A stretch of 64,000 nt of DNA from Primulina eburnea (GCF_022965805.1 NC_133109.1:2557001-2621000), one strand, 5' to 3'. Counted from the first letter of the stretch, positions 1 through 9,899 are shown. Numbers and translations: made by a program. Notes: generated from the letters alone by a model not told the origin.

Positions 1-194
1 AGCCAAATTAAAGGTAGCTATTATTTGGCTAATTAAAATATCATATTTTGATAAATAATATGTCCATGCTCATAGATTAGAGGTGAACAGTTGATTAAAT
101 CTGAATTGATTTAATTCAAAAATTCGATTTTTTCGGTTCAGTTCAATCCAAACTAATTTAATTAGGAAATTTGAATATGTGATTAGAACTTAGA

Positions 195-890
195 TGTAAC
201 GTCTCATATTCGATTACTATCCTCATTGTATCAATATGTATCTTTCTAGCGTGCTTATATCTTCACTCACGTGCACCTAAAAAACATCTCATGAGTCACT
301 CATCCCAAAATTTACTCAAGTCAAAGCACGCTTAAATTTTGAGTTTTTAAGTGATGAGCTCCTGAAAAAATCTTTTAAGTTATCCTAAACTATGCATTCT
401 CATGCATGCACAACCTTGTAATCTCTCTTTATTTCAGTATATGATCGATTCATTCATATTCCCATTTGCCTAAAAGCCTTCCAAGAGTCGCTTCTTGTAC
501 GTGCAACCTTTTGGCACCATATCCACGCCCTCTTCCAAGGCGTCATTTTCCCACCAGCTTCTGTTGGTTCGTCCTTGGACCACACCGTACTAATATAGGT
601 CGTCTCTTATACCATTTTTGTAACGTCTTAGATTCTTTAACTACCCTCACTTTACCAACACATGTCTTTCCAACGTACTTATGTCTTAATTCATATACCT
701 TGAGAAACTTTTGAGGGATCACTCATCTCATAATTGCCATAAGTCAACAAGGTTAACTTTCAAGTTTTAAAGTGAAACTCTCGAAAATAAGATGCACTTT
801 GTTGATATGAGTAGTAACTATCAAATTTTTTTAACACTTCTTAACTATACAGTCACGTACATGCACAACTTTAGAATCTCTCCCATTCTG
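195..890 (-). mobile_element. Cassandra-type TRIM retrotransposon with 5S-like LTRs
   Basis: Two diverged direct repeats, about 195-436 and 619-890, both begin TGTAACGTCT and share a long middle segment. Reading the minus strand, the repeat that ends at 619 is followed after 4 bp by TGGTATAAGAGAC (602-614), a near match to the initiator-tRNA-Met primer site TGGTATCAGAGC. This fixes the orientation as minus and makes the repeats LTRs. About 281-352 and 701-772 resemble the reverse complement of plant 5S rRNA: on the plus strand copy 1 reads CACTCATCCCA then AAGCACGCTTAAA. A 5S-derived segment inside the LTR, about 0.7 kb total length and no coding capacity are the known hallmarks of Cassandra TRIMs. 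The outer ends are approximate and the copies are old. Confidence 0.72.
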
Positions 891-1049
891 GGTGGTGTGC
901 TTCATGGGCAGGTTTGGTCTGATAAGCCTGAAACTGGTACAGAAGAACCGGAACCGAAACCACCATGAATTCATTAATACATTATCATTTTTACACAAGA
1001 ATCATATTCTTCTAATTTTATATTTCTCCACGTCTCTAACTTTGATGAA

Positions 1050-1410
1050 GTCGAACCTAGCTAGGAAGAGGAAGATGATATTGAACTACCCAACGAAGAT
1101 GGTGTAAATTTACAAGTTCCTCGTCCGCTCAAGCAAGCAACACAATTACAAACCGAGAAAAATAATGCGAAGTTTGGGATCACTTCAAACTTGAAAAAAA
1201 ACTAGGTACAAAAAACTATTTTTGTCATGTGTAAAATTTGCAAAACTAAATATTCTTACAAAATGGATGGTGGTTCCGGTGGTACCATAATTTTTGAAAA
1301 AACATTTGATCAAGATACATAAACTTGACTCTGATATTACACAGTCATTCAGTAGAAAACCAATACAACAACAAATCAATACTCTTAATGCTAAAATTTT
1401 GACAAATTGA
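1050..1410 (+). pseudogene. hAT transposase remnant with BED zinc finger
   Basis: Translation across shifting frames gives the beginning of a hAT (Ac/RICESLEEPER-like) transposase. An acidic stretch is followed by EVWDHFKL, then a BED-type zinc finger with CKIC near 1230-1242 and a KHLIKIH histidine pair near 1300-1322. At least one stop (TAG at 1203) and two frame changes break it, so it cannot make a full protein. The domain match is by eye. The order W-x-H-F then Cx2C then Hx3-5H is characteristic of the family. It is probably part of the same relic as the fragment near 2095-2590. Confidence 0.6.
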
Positions 1411-1494
1411 AAATGAATTTTTGGAAGAACTATTGTTAAATTGTTGTGAAATGTTGCATATCTTTTTTAATGGCTAAACAATAAGGTTTTGCTG

Positions 1495-1589
1495 AATTTA
1501 CTAGCATTATTTAACCTGATTTCCACAATATTTCTAGACACAAACTTAAGAAATACTGTGGAAATCAGGTTAAATAATACTAGTAAATT
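1495..1589. repeat. Near-perfect inverted repeat, 41-bp arms
   Basis: Arm 1495-1535 and arm 1549-1589 are reverse complements with only about two mismatches, around a 13-base loop (1536-1548). Transcribed RNA from either strand would fold into a long stem. The arms carry CCTGATTTCCAC and its complement. It lies inside decayed hAT sequence, so it could be a fold-back MITE core or an inverted duplication. Confidence 0.8.
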
Positions 1590-2094
1590 AACATAAGAAA
1601 TATTTTTGGATATGTATAAGCGATACTTAAAATCATTAATTTCGCATATTTCGATTTTATAATTGTAGAGTTAGTCTGACAACTGATTTTTGAACTAATG
1701 TAAAATCTGAATTTTATCTAATTCTTACATGTCATTGATAAAGCTTAAAATATGCAAAAAAAATATATATTTTAGATAAATTAGAATCGTCACATATCAA
1801 ATACATTATAGCTAGATATATTTTAAATGTTATTAATGTTATGGAATACAAAGGAGAATAATGTAAATTACATTATATAATGCGAGTATCAATAATATTG
1901 TGTTTAAATACTTTAAATATTCATTAAAATCGATTTTAGATGATAATTTCCTTCATAATACATATGCATTTTATATTATCAACTTATGTGTGCTTTTGAT
2001 GAACACATGACTTCTACTCTAGAAAAATTCGAAATATGCAGAAAATTATTGTGTGAAATAAGATATGATCTTGATTAGAAACAGTTAGTCATTA

Positions 2095-2590
2095 CAAATG
2101 AGATTTAATATAAAAAAATTCTTCTTTCTGATGAAACTCAATGGATTTCTTTGTATTATTTTCTCACTTTGTTGCGTTTTAAAATTTAGTATCTCTATAT
2201 GACAACAGTATTGCATCGGAATCTTTAATGTCGCATGACTTTGATTGGGATATTTTGAGTAACTATATTTCTTTGTTCAAAATTTTTAAAGAGTCAACCA
2301 TTTTTTTCTTGATTTAACTGCCCCACTTCATCCATGTTGTTACTTATGTTTTTCAATATGTTTGTTACATTTATTGAATATAGTGATGATGTTGTTATGC
2401 GTCATTTTTTTTATCATGGAAGAAAATATTTTAAAATATTGGAAGGATTGCATGATTGAATAACTTGCTTATCCTAGGCAAAGTCGAGGTGAGATATGGT
2501 TATTTTTTGAATATTATGATAAATGTATTTGGAAGAATATTGACGATAAAAAAGTCAATCATGTAGTCTCTTCAAGAATTTTTTGATTTG
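2095..2590 (+). pseudogene. Decayed hAT transposase body (probable)
   Basis: Fragments in several frames resemble the middle of hAT transposases: DWDILSNYISLFKIF near 2240-2290, and a MEENILKYWKDC block near 2416-2455 that corresponds to the family's M-x-K-F-x-K-Y-W motif. Many stops and frame changes are present. It continues from the BED finger remnant upstream and ends where the pararetroviral sequence starts. Assignment is by motif resemblance only. Confidence 0.4.
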
Positions 2591-2740
2591 TCCGATAAAA
2601 CATGGTGGACCGAGTAAGCAACCGGTGAAAAAGCCGACGGAAAAAAGAAAGAATGAAATCCTTAAGTCGGGTTCCATAAGGCCTGTAAAGCCAAAGGGTA
2701 AGGCAGGGTAAAGCCTTGACAGTATCTACCATATTCTTGA

Positions 2741-4366
2741 ATGGATAAATTAATACGATCTTTTACGAAGAATAAATCTTCAAGTAGTAATACTAAGAAC
2801 AAAGAATTAATTATTTCTGAAAATTTCGAGAAAAATATTCAAAACTGGAAAATACCAACATCTTCTAATATGAAGATCTATAGATCTAATGGATTTAATT
2901 TTAAATCCGACTATATTATTAAAACAATTGAAGAAGCAATTCCTCTAAAAGGAGGATACGACTCATTTAGTTTATTATCTCAAAACCTTGTTAATATTCA
3001 CAAGCAAAATTACAAATTTATGCATTTGGGAATGATACAAGTAGGTTTAAAACCTCTTACCAGATTAGGTCTAAATACTTCAGCTTTAATTTTAGTAAGA
3101 GATCAAAGGCATAATAAATTCGAAGATTCCTTATTAGGAATAGTAGAATCTTCATTATGCGAAGGACCAATACATTTTAGTTGTTTCCCTAATTTTCCAA
3201 TTTCTCTTTCTGATCCAAATATCATGAAAGCCCTCACTTTAAATATAAAAACTGAAGGTTTTGATATGATAGATGGAACAGAAAATGTTGTTCTATTATA
3301 TAGAATTTGTTACAAAGTCATGAATTCAACGATATCCAATTTTAGAATCAATACTAATCAAATTAGTTCAAAAAGAGGAGAAACTACTCTTTTCATAACT
3401 GATATTACTAAAAGTAATATTATGATTCCTAAAACAATTAATTGGAGTCAAGTTACTCTGCCAGAAATCTGGAAAATGGAAAGTATAGCCCCTTCTTTAA
3501 AAGAAGAATCTAGAAAGCTAGAAAGTATAATTCAATATGTTGATGGAGATGTCGAAATAAAATTCTCATCTCAAAGACATTTACGAATTAAACTTCCTGA
3601 AGAAAGTAGAAATTCTACTTCTTCTATATCTGATTTTGAAAAAATTAGTATATCTGGTCTTCAAAAGACTAATGATAATGTATCTCATCCAGAATATAAA
3701 GTAAATATTCCTGAATCTAGTACGTCTAGATTTCAACGAAGTTATTCTGTTAATAATAAAAAATCAAATTCTCCTACCTTTTCTGATATGGGATATAATG
3801 TTATGGTTATTAATAATAACTCTATCCAAAAGAGTTTAGATAAGATTAAAAATCTTAATAAGAAAAAATGGTTTTTAAGTTGTTTAAATTCAAAACAACA
3901 AACATTATATGTTTCAAGATACTTAGAATGGATTGAAGAAACTAAATTAAATTTAGATTTTTTCAAATGGATGGAAAATTTATATTTTCCAGCAAGGAAT
4001 AAAATATTTCCAAATTTTAAAGATGAGTCTTTTATAAATACTCTTGAATCAACATATAAATTATATGTTCATGAAACTGGAGAAGAATCTTTTGAGATTC
4101 ATCCTCCTTTTACTACTTTACAAATTAAAAAGGGTAATAAAGAAATATATGCTGCCCCTATAAAATCAGAAATAGGGCATGGTAATTTTGACCATATTAT
4201 TCAACAGAATAATTTTACCAATCTTACTCTACATTCTATAAGAAATCAGACTACTAGAATAGAAGAGATTTTATCAAAATCCAAACAAGGAAATTCTAGT
4301 GGTGAAAGTTCAAAGACTTTGATGATAAAACCTCCTCCTAATCTTAAAAAGAAAATTTTCTTTTAA
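2741..4366 (+). CDS. Pararetroviral movement protein (30K superfamily), 541 aa
   Basis: An open ATG-started frame of 541 codons. Residues about 60-210 look like the 30K movement core of Caulimoviridae, including the LGMIQVGLKPLTRLG block near 97-111 and a family-typical LLYRICYKV strand near 185-193. This family binds nucleic acid and modifies plasmodesmata so that virus can pass between cells. The C-terminal half (about 370-541) is a separate region rich in W, F and charged residues with KKWFLSCL near 375. I recognise it only as the extension seen in some plant caulimovirid MPs. The frame is intact from start to stop. It is followed after 23 bp by the ATG of the coat region. Expression would need the viral pregenomic promoter, which lies at the far end of this linear integrant. 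Confidence 0.78.
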   Translation: MDKLIRSFTKNKSSSSNTKNKELIISENFEKNIQNWKIPTSSNMKIYRSNGFNFKSDYIIKTIEEAIPLKGGYDSFSLLSQNLVNIHKQNYKFMHLGMIQVGLKPLTRLGLNTSALILVRDQRHNKFEDSLLGIVESSLCEGPIHFSCFPNFPISLSDPNIMKALTLNIKTEGFDMIDGTENVVLLYRICYKVMNSTISNFRINTNQISSKRGETTLFITDITKSNIMIPKTINWSQVTLPEIWKMESIAPSLKEESRKLESIIQYVDGDVEIKFSSQRHLRIKLPEESRNSTSSISDFEKISISGLQKTNDNVSHPEYKVNIPESSTSRFQRSYSVNNKKSNSPTFSDMGYNVMVINNNSIQKSLDKIKNLNKKKWFLSCLNSKQQTLYVSRYLEWIEETKLNLDFFKWMENLYFPARNKIFPNFKDESFINTLESTYKLYVHETGEESFEIHPPFTTLQIKKGNKEIYAAPIKSEIGHGNFDHIIQQNNFTNLTLHSIRNQTTRIEEILSKSKQGNSSGESSKTLMIKPPPNLKKKIFF

Positions 4367-4389
4367 GTTCTAAAAAAGATGATGATTTT

Positions 4390-4638
4390 ATGGAAGGTTT
4401 AATAGATCGATTACAAAAAATTAATATTAAAAAAAAAGGTTCTATTTCGGTAATTACCAAATTTGAACAACTAGATAATATTTCTAGTTCGTCAGAAGAT
4501 GAAATGCAGATTAATAAAATGCATAAAGTATCAATTGTAAAACCTTTTATAAAAAGGCTACACCTGTTGATCTTCAAATTGAAGAGAAAAAAGATTACGT
4601 TCAGTTTAATGGAGAAGCCATTACTGAATGGAATATAG
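4390..4638 (+). pseudogene. Amino-terminal coat-region segment, frameshifted
   Basis: The ATG at 4390 opens the frame that should lead into the coat/RT polyprotein. It encodes a basic then serine/acidic stretch (SSSSEDE near residue 36-42). After about 54 codons the homologous reading moves to another frame at the A-run 4551-4555 (context TATAAAAAGGCT), consistent with loss of one base. Downstream of the run this frame is out of register and stops at 4638. The continuing frame is closed upstream by TAA at 4524-4526. The segment and the polyprotein are therefore one broken gene. The A-run lacks a convincing slippery heptamer for programmed shifting. Confidence 0.7.
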
Positions 4639-4679
4639 ATGGAAAATCTGAATATCAGATTAAAACTATTATTAAACAA

Positions 4680-7600
4680 ATGTTAATATATTCTTCTGCG
4701 GCAAAGATAAAAGGTAATAATGATAGGCAAATTGCTCAAGCCATTATTACTGGTTTCACAGGCCAACTTCAAGGTTGGTGGGATTTTTATCTTTCTAAAG
4801 AAGCAAAGAATAAAATTCTAAACTCTTCTATAGTTGATCTTAATGGAAGAGAAGAGTCAGATGCTGTAAATACACTTATTTATACAATTTTATCTAATTT
4901 TATTGGAGCTAATGAACTCCAATTAGATAGATCTCAAGAACAATTAATGAATTTGAGATGCCCAACACTATCTGAATTCAGATGGTATAAAGATGTTTTT
5001 ATGACCAAGGTTTTAACTAGAAATGATTGCAATGCAAATTTCTGGAAAGAAAAATTTATTTCTGGACTTCCAGTTCTTTTTGCTGAAAGAGTAAAAAATA
5101 GATTAAAATCTAAATCTCCAACAAATTCCATAGATTGGAACATTCTTACTTACGGAGATTTATCTGCAGAAATAACTGCAGAAGGAATTAATCTTTGCAA
5201 TGATATCAAGTTAAAAAGACAACTTGATATGCAAAAAGAAGAAAATAGAAATATTATTGGTGATTTTTGTGAGCAAATAGGCTTTCAACCAATACAATAT
5301 CCTAAAAGAGATAAGAAAAAGAAAAGATTTCCTTTTAAAAAGAAAAACCATTATATAAAAGATAAAGAAAAATCTAAAAAATATTTTAAGAAAAAGTTTA
5401 AAAAACCTATAAAAAATGACTCTACTAAAGTTCCAGTATGCTGGAAGTGTGGAAAGATTGGACATAAAGCTAATAAGTGTTATGTCAAGAAAAAGATTAA
5501 TAATCTCAATATAAACAATGATTTAAAAGAATCATTGATAAATATTCTTCTTAATACAGAAGAAAATCTACAGGAAAAAGATTTTTATATCAATATTATT
5601 GATAATGAATTATCTGAATATTCTAATAGTAGTACAGATAATGATTCTGAAATATCAGAAAATAAAATTTGCAATCCAGATTGTGATTGTGATACATGTC
5701 TCATAAATTTTATGGGATTAGAAATCAATGTTATATCAAATGAAGAAACTTTCATTTTAGATCTCATAGATCAAATAAAGGACCCTATAGAAAAAAGAAA
5801 AGCTATAGAACATTATTTAAATATGGCAAATCACAAGCCCACTAAACTTGTACAAAATACTGTACAAGAACATGAATTATATTCTTATAATAAAATATTA
5901 GAAAAGGCTAAACAAAAAGAAAGAGAGCCTACTATTTCTGAATTAAAAGGAGAAATAGATCAGATAAAATCTGAGATAAAATATTTAAAAGAAAGAGTAA
6001 ATACTCTTAGTATTAATAATAATACTTGGGACAAAGATTCTACTTCTGAGGAAGAAGAAGAAGAAATTTTATCAAAAAATGATGATGATCAAGAAATAAA
6101 TCAAATGGTATGGATCAATAAAATTGATCAGATTATTTCTCAAAAATGGTACTCAAAAGTAACATTAATTATTAACAAAAAATTTAAAATTACTATTGAA
6201 GCATTATTAGATACAGGAGCTGATGTAAATTGCATCAGTGAAGGAATTGTTCCGTCTAAATATTATAAAAAGACTACTCAATTTATCACTGCTGCTAATA
6301 AGCAACCTCTTATAGTTAATTACAAATTGTCTGATGTGGCAATATGTAATTCTGGCGTTTGTTTAAATACAACTTTTATTCTCATTAAAAATATATCTAC
6401 TCCTGTGATTTTAGGAACTCCATTTTTCCAAATGTTGTTTCCTATTAATAAAATTAATGAAAAGGGTTTATATACCAACATTAAAGGTAATAATTTATTT
6501 TTCCCATTCACAACAATACCAGTTTCAAAATCTATAAATATTTTACAAAAAATAGTTAGTAATAAAGAAAATTTTATTACTTCATTAAAAGATGAAATTC
6601 TCTTTAAAAATATTAAAGATAAGTTAAAATCTGATAAAATTCAGGAAAAAATAAAAATTATTTCAGAAATCATATCTAAAGAGATATGCGCTGATGTTCC
6701 TAATGCCTTCTGGAATAGGAAAAAACATCAAGTCAGTCTTCCTTATACAGATGATTTTTCTGAGGATAAAATTCCTACAAAAGCAAGGCCTATAGCAATG
6801 GGGCCTAGACTTTTAAATTATTGCAAAGAAGAAATTGATAGTCTTCTTAAAAAAGAGTTAATCAGACCAAGTAATAGTCCTTGGAGTTGCCCAGCTTTCT
6901 ATGTTGAAAATGCAGCCGAAATTGAAAGAGGAGCTCCAAGACTTGTTATCAATTATAAACCACTTAATAAAGCATTAAAATGGATAAAGCATCCATTACC
7001 AAATAAAAGAGATTTACTAAATAGATTATTTAAAGGAAAAGTATTTTCTTTTTTTGATTTAAAATCAGGATTTTATCAAATTCTTCTAAAAGAAGAAGAT
7101 AAATATAAAACAGCTTTTACTGTACCATTTGGCCATTACGAATGGAATGTAATGCCATTTGGATTAAAAAATGCTCCAATGGAATTCCAAAATATAATGA
7201 ATGAAATTTATAATTCTTATACAGATTATATTATTGTCTATATAGATGATGTCCTTATATATTCTGATAATATTGATCAGCATTTTAAACATTTAAATAT
7301 ATTTATTCAAGTTACTAAAAAAGCTGGTTTGGCAGTAAATCAGAAAAAAGTAAAACTTTTTCAAACTAAGATAAAATTCTTAGGACATTATATTGAAAAT
7401 GGAATAATAATTCCTATTGAAAGAGCAATTGTTTTTGCTAATAAATTTCCTGATAAAATCACTGATGTAAATCAATTACAAAGATTTCTTGGAAGTCTTA
7501 ATTATATAGGAGATTTTTATAAAGATCTCGCTCAAGATTGTAAATTATTATTTCAAAGGTTGAAGAAAAATCCTCAACCATGGACTAATAGTCATACTTT

Positions 7601-8117
7601 AGCAATACAAAAAATAAAAGAAAGAGTTAAAGAACTCCCTTGTTTATCTATTGCTAATCCTGAAGCATTCAAAATAGTTGAAACAGACGCCTCTGATATT
7701 GGATATGGAGGAATACTTAAACAACAATTAGATAATACATCTAAAGAAATTCTTGTAAGATATACTTCTGGAACTTGGAATAATACTCAAAAGAATTATT
7801 CTACAATAAAGAAAGAAATTCTTTCAATTGTTAAATGTATTACAAAATTTGAAAGTGATCTTTTAAATAAGAAATTTTTATTAAGAGTTGATTGCAAATC
7901 TGCCAAAGATATTCTTTTAAAAGATGTTAAAGTAATAGCATCTAAACAAATATTTGCTAGATGGCAAGCAATATTAGCTTGTTTCGATTTTGATATTGAA
8001 CATATTTCTGGAAAATCTAATTCTTTACCAGATTTTTTAACTAGAGAATTCTTGCAGGGATCAGCCTTGGAAGACAGTCTTAAAAAGACCAGCCACCGGG
8101 AAGAAGCCCATGAATAA
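4680..8117 (+). CDS. Pararetroviral coat-protease-RT-RNase H polyprotein, frameshifted at its 5' end
   Basis: A frame of 1145 codons from the first in-frame ATG; the open frame extends upstream to 4527. Residues 1-250 are coat/nucleocapsid, ending in a lysine-rich stretch. A CCHC zinc knuckle lies at C254-C267 (CWKCGKIGHKANKC). An acidic and Cys-rich linker and a coiled-coil-like segment (about 415-445) follow. The aspartic protease motif DTGAD is at 511-515. The reverse transcriptase has MPFG near 825 and YIDD at 854-857, and RNase H has TDAS at 1002-1005. These are the copying enzymes of a virus replicating through RNA in the cytoplasm. The ATG at 4680 is not the natural start: homologous coat sequence precedes it, and the true amino terminus is the frameshifted segment at 4390. 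No other stop or shift is visible. The stop at 8115-8117 lies inside the next ORF. Confidence 0.85.
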   Translation: MLIYSSAAKIKGNNDRQIAQAIITGFTGQLQGWWDFYLSKEAKNKILNSSIVDLNGREESDAVNTLIYTILSNFIGANELQLDRSQEQLMNLRCPTLSEFRWYKDVFMTKVLTRNDCNANFWKEKFISGLPVLFAERVKNRLKSKSPTNSIDWNILTYGDLSAEITAEGINLCNDIKLKRQLDMQKEENRNIIGDFCEQIGFQPIQYPKRDKKKKRFPFKKKNHYIKDKEKSKKYFKKKFKKPIKNDSTKVPVCWKCGKIGHKANKCYVKKKINNLNINNDLKESLINILLNTEENLQEKDFYINIIDNELSEYSNSSTDNDSEISENKICNPDCDCDTCLINFMGLEINVISNEETFILDLIDQIKDPIEKRKAIEHYLNMANHKPTKLVQNTVQEHELYSYNKILEKAKQKEREPTISELKGEIDQIKSEIKYLKERVNTLSINNNTWDKDSTSEEEEEEILSKNDDDQEINQMVWINKIDQIISQKWYSKVTLIINKKFKITIEALLDTGADVNCISEGIVPSKYYKKTTQFITAANKQPLIVNYKLSDVAICNSGVCLNTTFILIKNISTPVILGTPFFQMLFPINKINEKGLYTNIKGNNLFFPFTTIPVSKSINILQKIVSNKENFITSLKDEILFKNIKDKLKSDKIQEKIKIISEIISKEICADVPNAFWNRKKHQVSLPYTDDFSEDKIPTKARPIAMGPRLLNYCKEEIDSLLKKELIRPSNSPWSCPAFYVENAAEIERGAPRLVINYKPLNKALKWIKHPLPNKRDLLNRLFKGKVFSFFDLKSGFYQILLKEEDKYKTAFTVPFGHYEWNVMPFGLKNAPMEFQNIMNEIYNSYTDYIIVYIDDVLIYSDNIDQHFKHLNIFIQVTKKAGLAVNQKKVKLFQTKIKFLGHYIENGIIIPIERAIVFANKFPDKITDVNQLQRFLGSLNYIGDFYKDLAQDCKLLFQRLKKNPQPWTNSHTLAIQKIKERVKELPCLSIANPEAFKIVETDASDIGYGGILKQQLDNTSKEILVRYTSGTWNNTQKNYSTIKKEILSIVKCITKFESDLLNKKFLLRVDCKSAKDILLKDVKVIASKQIFARWQAILACFDFDIEHISGKSNSLPDFLTREFLQGSALEDSLKKTSHREEAHE

Positions 8118-9303
8118 ACCACCTTTCAAAAGAGGTGCTACAGTTCCTCAGTCAAATATGGCTAACACAGAGGAAGAAAAGTTTGATCCAATCAAAGAAT
8201 TTGCAGAAGATCCTACTGCGTATGAAATACATTATTATAATAATGCTATATTTGCTTTAAAGGGATCAAAAGAGGAATTAAAATATCCTTATCTAATTTC
8301 AGGATGTCTTAATTGCTGTCCTGTTGACAAAGACCTAAAAGGTCTATCCCCAATTCATATAGCTCAAAGCTATTTAATTAAAGATTTACAACCCATATTG
8401 GGGAGAAAAACTCGTGATTATTTTGAAACAATTGTAGTCGAAACTGGCTCAGTTGAAATCCAACATATGGATCGCAATCGCGATTACGCTTTTTCTAAAA
8501 TGATAATAAAAAAGATTATCCCAGCTGCTAATTGGGGTTTACCCCTTGGACAAGCACGTCAATTAAACACCTTTCAGGCAATGCCTAATATGTTTAATTA
8601 CCATGATTATATCATGGCTTGGGATATCATTGTTTTATATGAAAATTCTCAAAGAAAACATTCATGGTGGGTAAAATTCCAATTAGATGATATTCATCAA
8701 TTCATACCAATTTGGTTTAAAACTTTTTTCTTCTCATGGGGGGTAATGCCCTCTATTCTTCCGAGAAATGTTAAAAACATATGGAATAAATTTTTAAATG
8801 CAAACACACAGTTTGATGGTTTAACAGCCATATTACAATTCGCCGTTAACTACAATGTTCCTTGGATTATTCGATGGGAATATGGATTACAGGATATGGC
8901 TAAAGAGAAATTTGATCTCAAATATACCTCTACTTTCTTAATCAGAAAAGTTCTCATCAAATGGTGGGGTAAAGAAGATTTCTTTGCAGAAGGCAAAGTA
9001 TATGACCGTCAAGGGGTAATAGCTCTGGGAGTTGCCAGAGAAACCATGAAGAATTTAAATAATGATACCCCAACACAAACAACACTGTTAAAAGAACTTT
9101 TCCAACATCTTGATAAAGATACCATTACTTCAATGTTTACTGAAGTATTTGGAGAAAAATCAAATCTGTCAACACAAGAATCTACTTCTTCTAAAGGAAA
9201 AGAGAAAATGGAGGATGATACTCCAATGACAGATCAGGATAATTTGCAAGACGCTCAGGACCCTTATGAGGAAGATGACATATATGCATTATTGAATGCA
9301 TGA
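8110..9303 (+). CDS. Pararetroviral third ORF, possible transactivator/viroplasmin, 397 aa
   Basis: An intact frame starting with the ATG at 8110, 8 bp before the end of the polyprotein; this ATG-overlap arrangement is usual between caulimovirid ORFs. The last ORF before the pregenomic promoter is the position of the transactivator/viroplasmin gene in solendoviruses and cavemoviruses, and the 397-residue size fits. I cannot see a named motif. Visible features are a Trp- and Phe-rich central region (residues about 160-250), a basic stretch near 275-290, and a Ser/Thr-rich then strongly acidic tail ending in EEDDIYALLNA. The role is inferred from position; the ORF itself is clear. Confidence 0.6.
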   Translation: MNKPPFKRGATVPQSNMANTEEEKFDPIKEFAEDPTAYEIHYYNNAIFALKGSKEELKYPYLISGCLNCCPVDKDLKGLSPIHIAQSYLIKDLQPILGRKTRDYFETIVVETGSVEIQHMDRNRDYAFSKMIIKKIIPAANWGLPLGQARQLNTFQAMPNMFNYHDYIMAWDIIVLYENSQRKHSWWVKFQLDDIHQFIPIWFKTFFFSWGVMPSILPRNVKNIWNKFLNANTQFDGLTAILQFAVNYNVPWIIRWEYGLQDMAKEKFDLKYTSTFLIRKVLIKWWGKEDFFAEGKVYDRQGVIALGVARETMKNLNNDTPTQTTLLKELFQHLDKDTITSMFTEVFGEKSNLSTQESTSSKGKEKMEDDTPMTDQDNLQDAQDPYEEDDIYALLNA

Positions 9304-9500
9304 GCTGGATGTCACTAAAGATAGTGGATGAAAAGGCAAGCAATCACGGGACTTATAGTCTTTGTAAGAAAGTATGTAGTATTGTGGTGCATTATTTAGT
9401 GTGAGTTTTACTTTTCACGTGTCATGTTTTTATTTGTGTAAGCACTGTAACTAGTATGTATTGCTTTGCTATTTAAGGAGTCGACTCCCTTTGTGATCGA
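9304..9500 (+). promoter_or_regulatory. Putative pregenomic RNA promoter of the pararetrovirus
   Basis: The region just after the last viral ORF contains a TATA-like CTATTTAAGG at 9469-9478. It is followed by a GA/CT-rich start region, and GTGGATGAAAAGG lies about 150 bp upstream. In Caulimoviridae the 35S-type promoter sits after the transactivator gene, and the TATA context resembles that class. The start site would be near 9505. In this linear integrant transcription would run into flanking DNA and not into the viral genes. Confidence 0.55.
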
Positions 9501-9599
9501 CACACCAAAATTCTCTACTACTTTCTCATAATAAGAGTTTCGAAGATTTCTCCAGTTCTTGAGTTCTCAGTTTCAAGTTTCATCATTTCATGTAAGTTT

Positions 9600-9839
9600 A
9601 TGTCATACGATTATATTTATGATCCTCCATTTGATTATATTATGCCGTCTGCAAATTATTTGAAAATCTTAAAAAAGAAGATTAAATTAATTAATAATCA
9701 AATTAAAAATCTTGAAGATCGATTAAAAGATCCAGAGATAAATCCTGTTTATAAACAGTGGTTTGTTCATCCACATTTGGAAAGGTCCAAGATTACCTTA
9801 AAGGCATTTGAGAAGCAGAGCTCACAGCTTGCTGCTTAA
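9600..9839 (+). CDS. Small ORF in the viral leader, 79 aa
   Basis: An ATG-started 79-codon frame about 100 bases after the presumed transcription start. It is Tyr/Asp-rich at the N terminus, then a Lys/Leu/Ile-rich heptad-like stretch (residues about 20-45) that could form a short coiled coil. Codon bias matches the viral ORFs. Caulimovirid leaders carry several short ORFs bypassed by ribosome shunting, but 79 codons is long for those. It could be a real small viral protein. No homology is recognised. Confidence 0.45.
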   Translation: MSYDYIYDPPFDYIMPSANYLKILKKKIKLINNQIKNLEDRLKDPEINPVYKQWFVHPHLERSKITLKAFEKQSSQLAA

Positions 9840-9855
9840 AATTGAAGATTTGAAG

Positions 9856-9861
9856 AATAAA
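9856..9861 (+). terminator. Candidate viral poly(A) signal AATAAA
   Basis: AATAAA lies about 350 bases downstream of the presumed pregenomic start, just after the small leader ORF. Caulimovirids polyadenylate within the terminally redundant leader, so the position fits. The motif alone is weak evidence. Confidence 0.4.
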
Positions 9862-9899
9862 GATTAAATCTAATCTTTAGTTAAATTGAGATTAAATCT

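Noticed and set aside
281..772. Possible functional 5S rRNA genes
   Set aside because: The 5S-like segments are incomplete, diverged and inside LTR-like repeats; there is no 5S tandem array.
4545..4560. Programmed minus-one frameshift in the viral coat region
   Set aside because: The A-run does not form a canonical slippery heptamer in the right phase, and such shifting is not usual in this family; a one-base loss is simpler.
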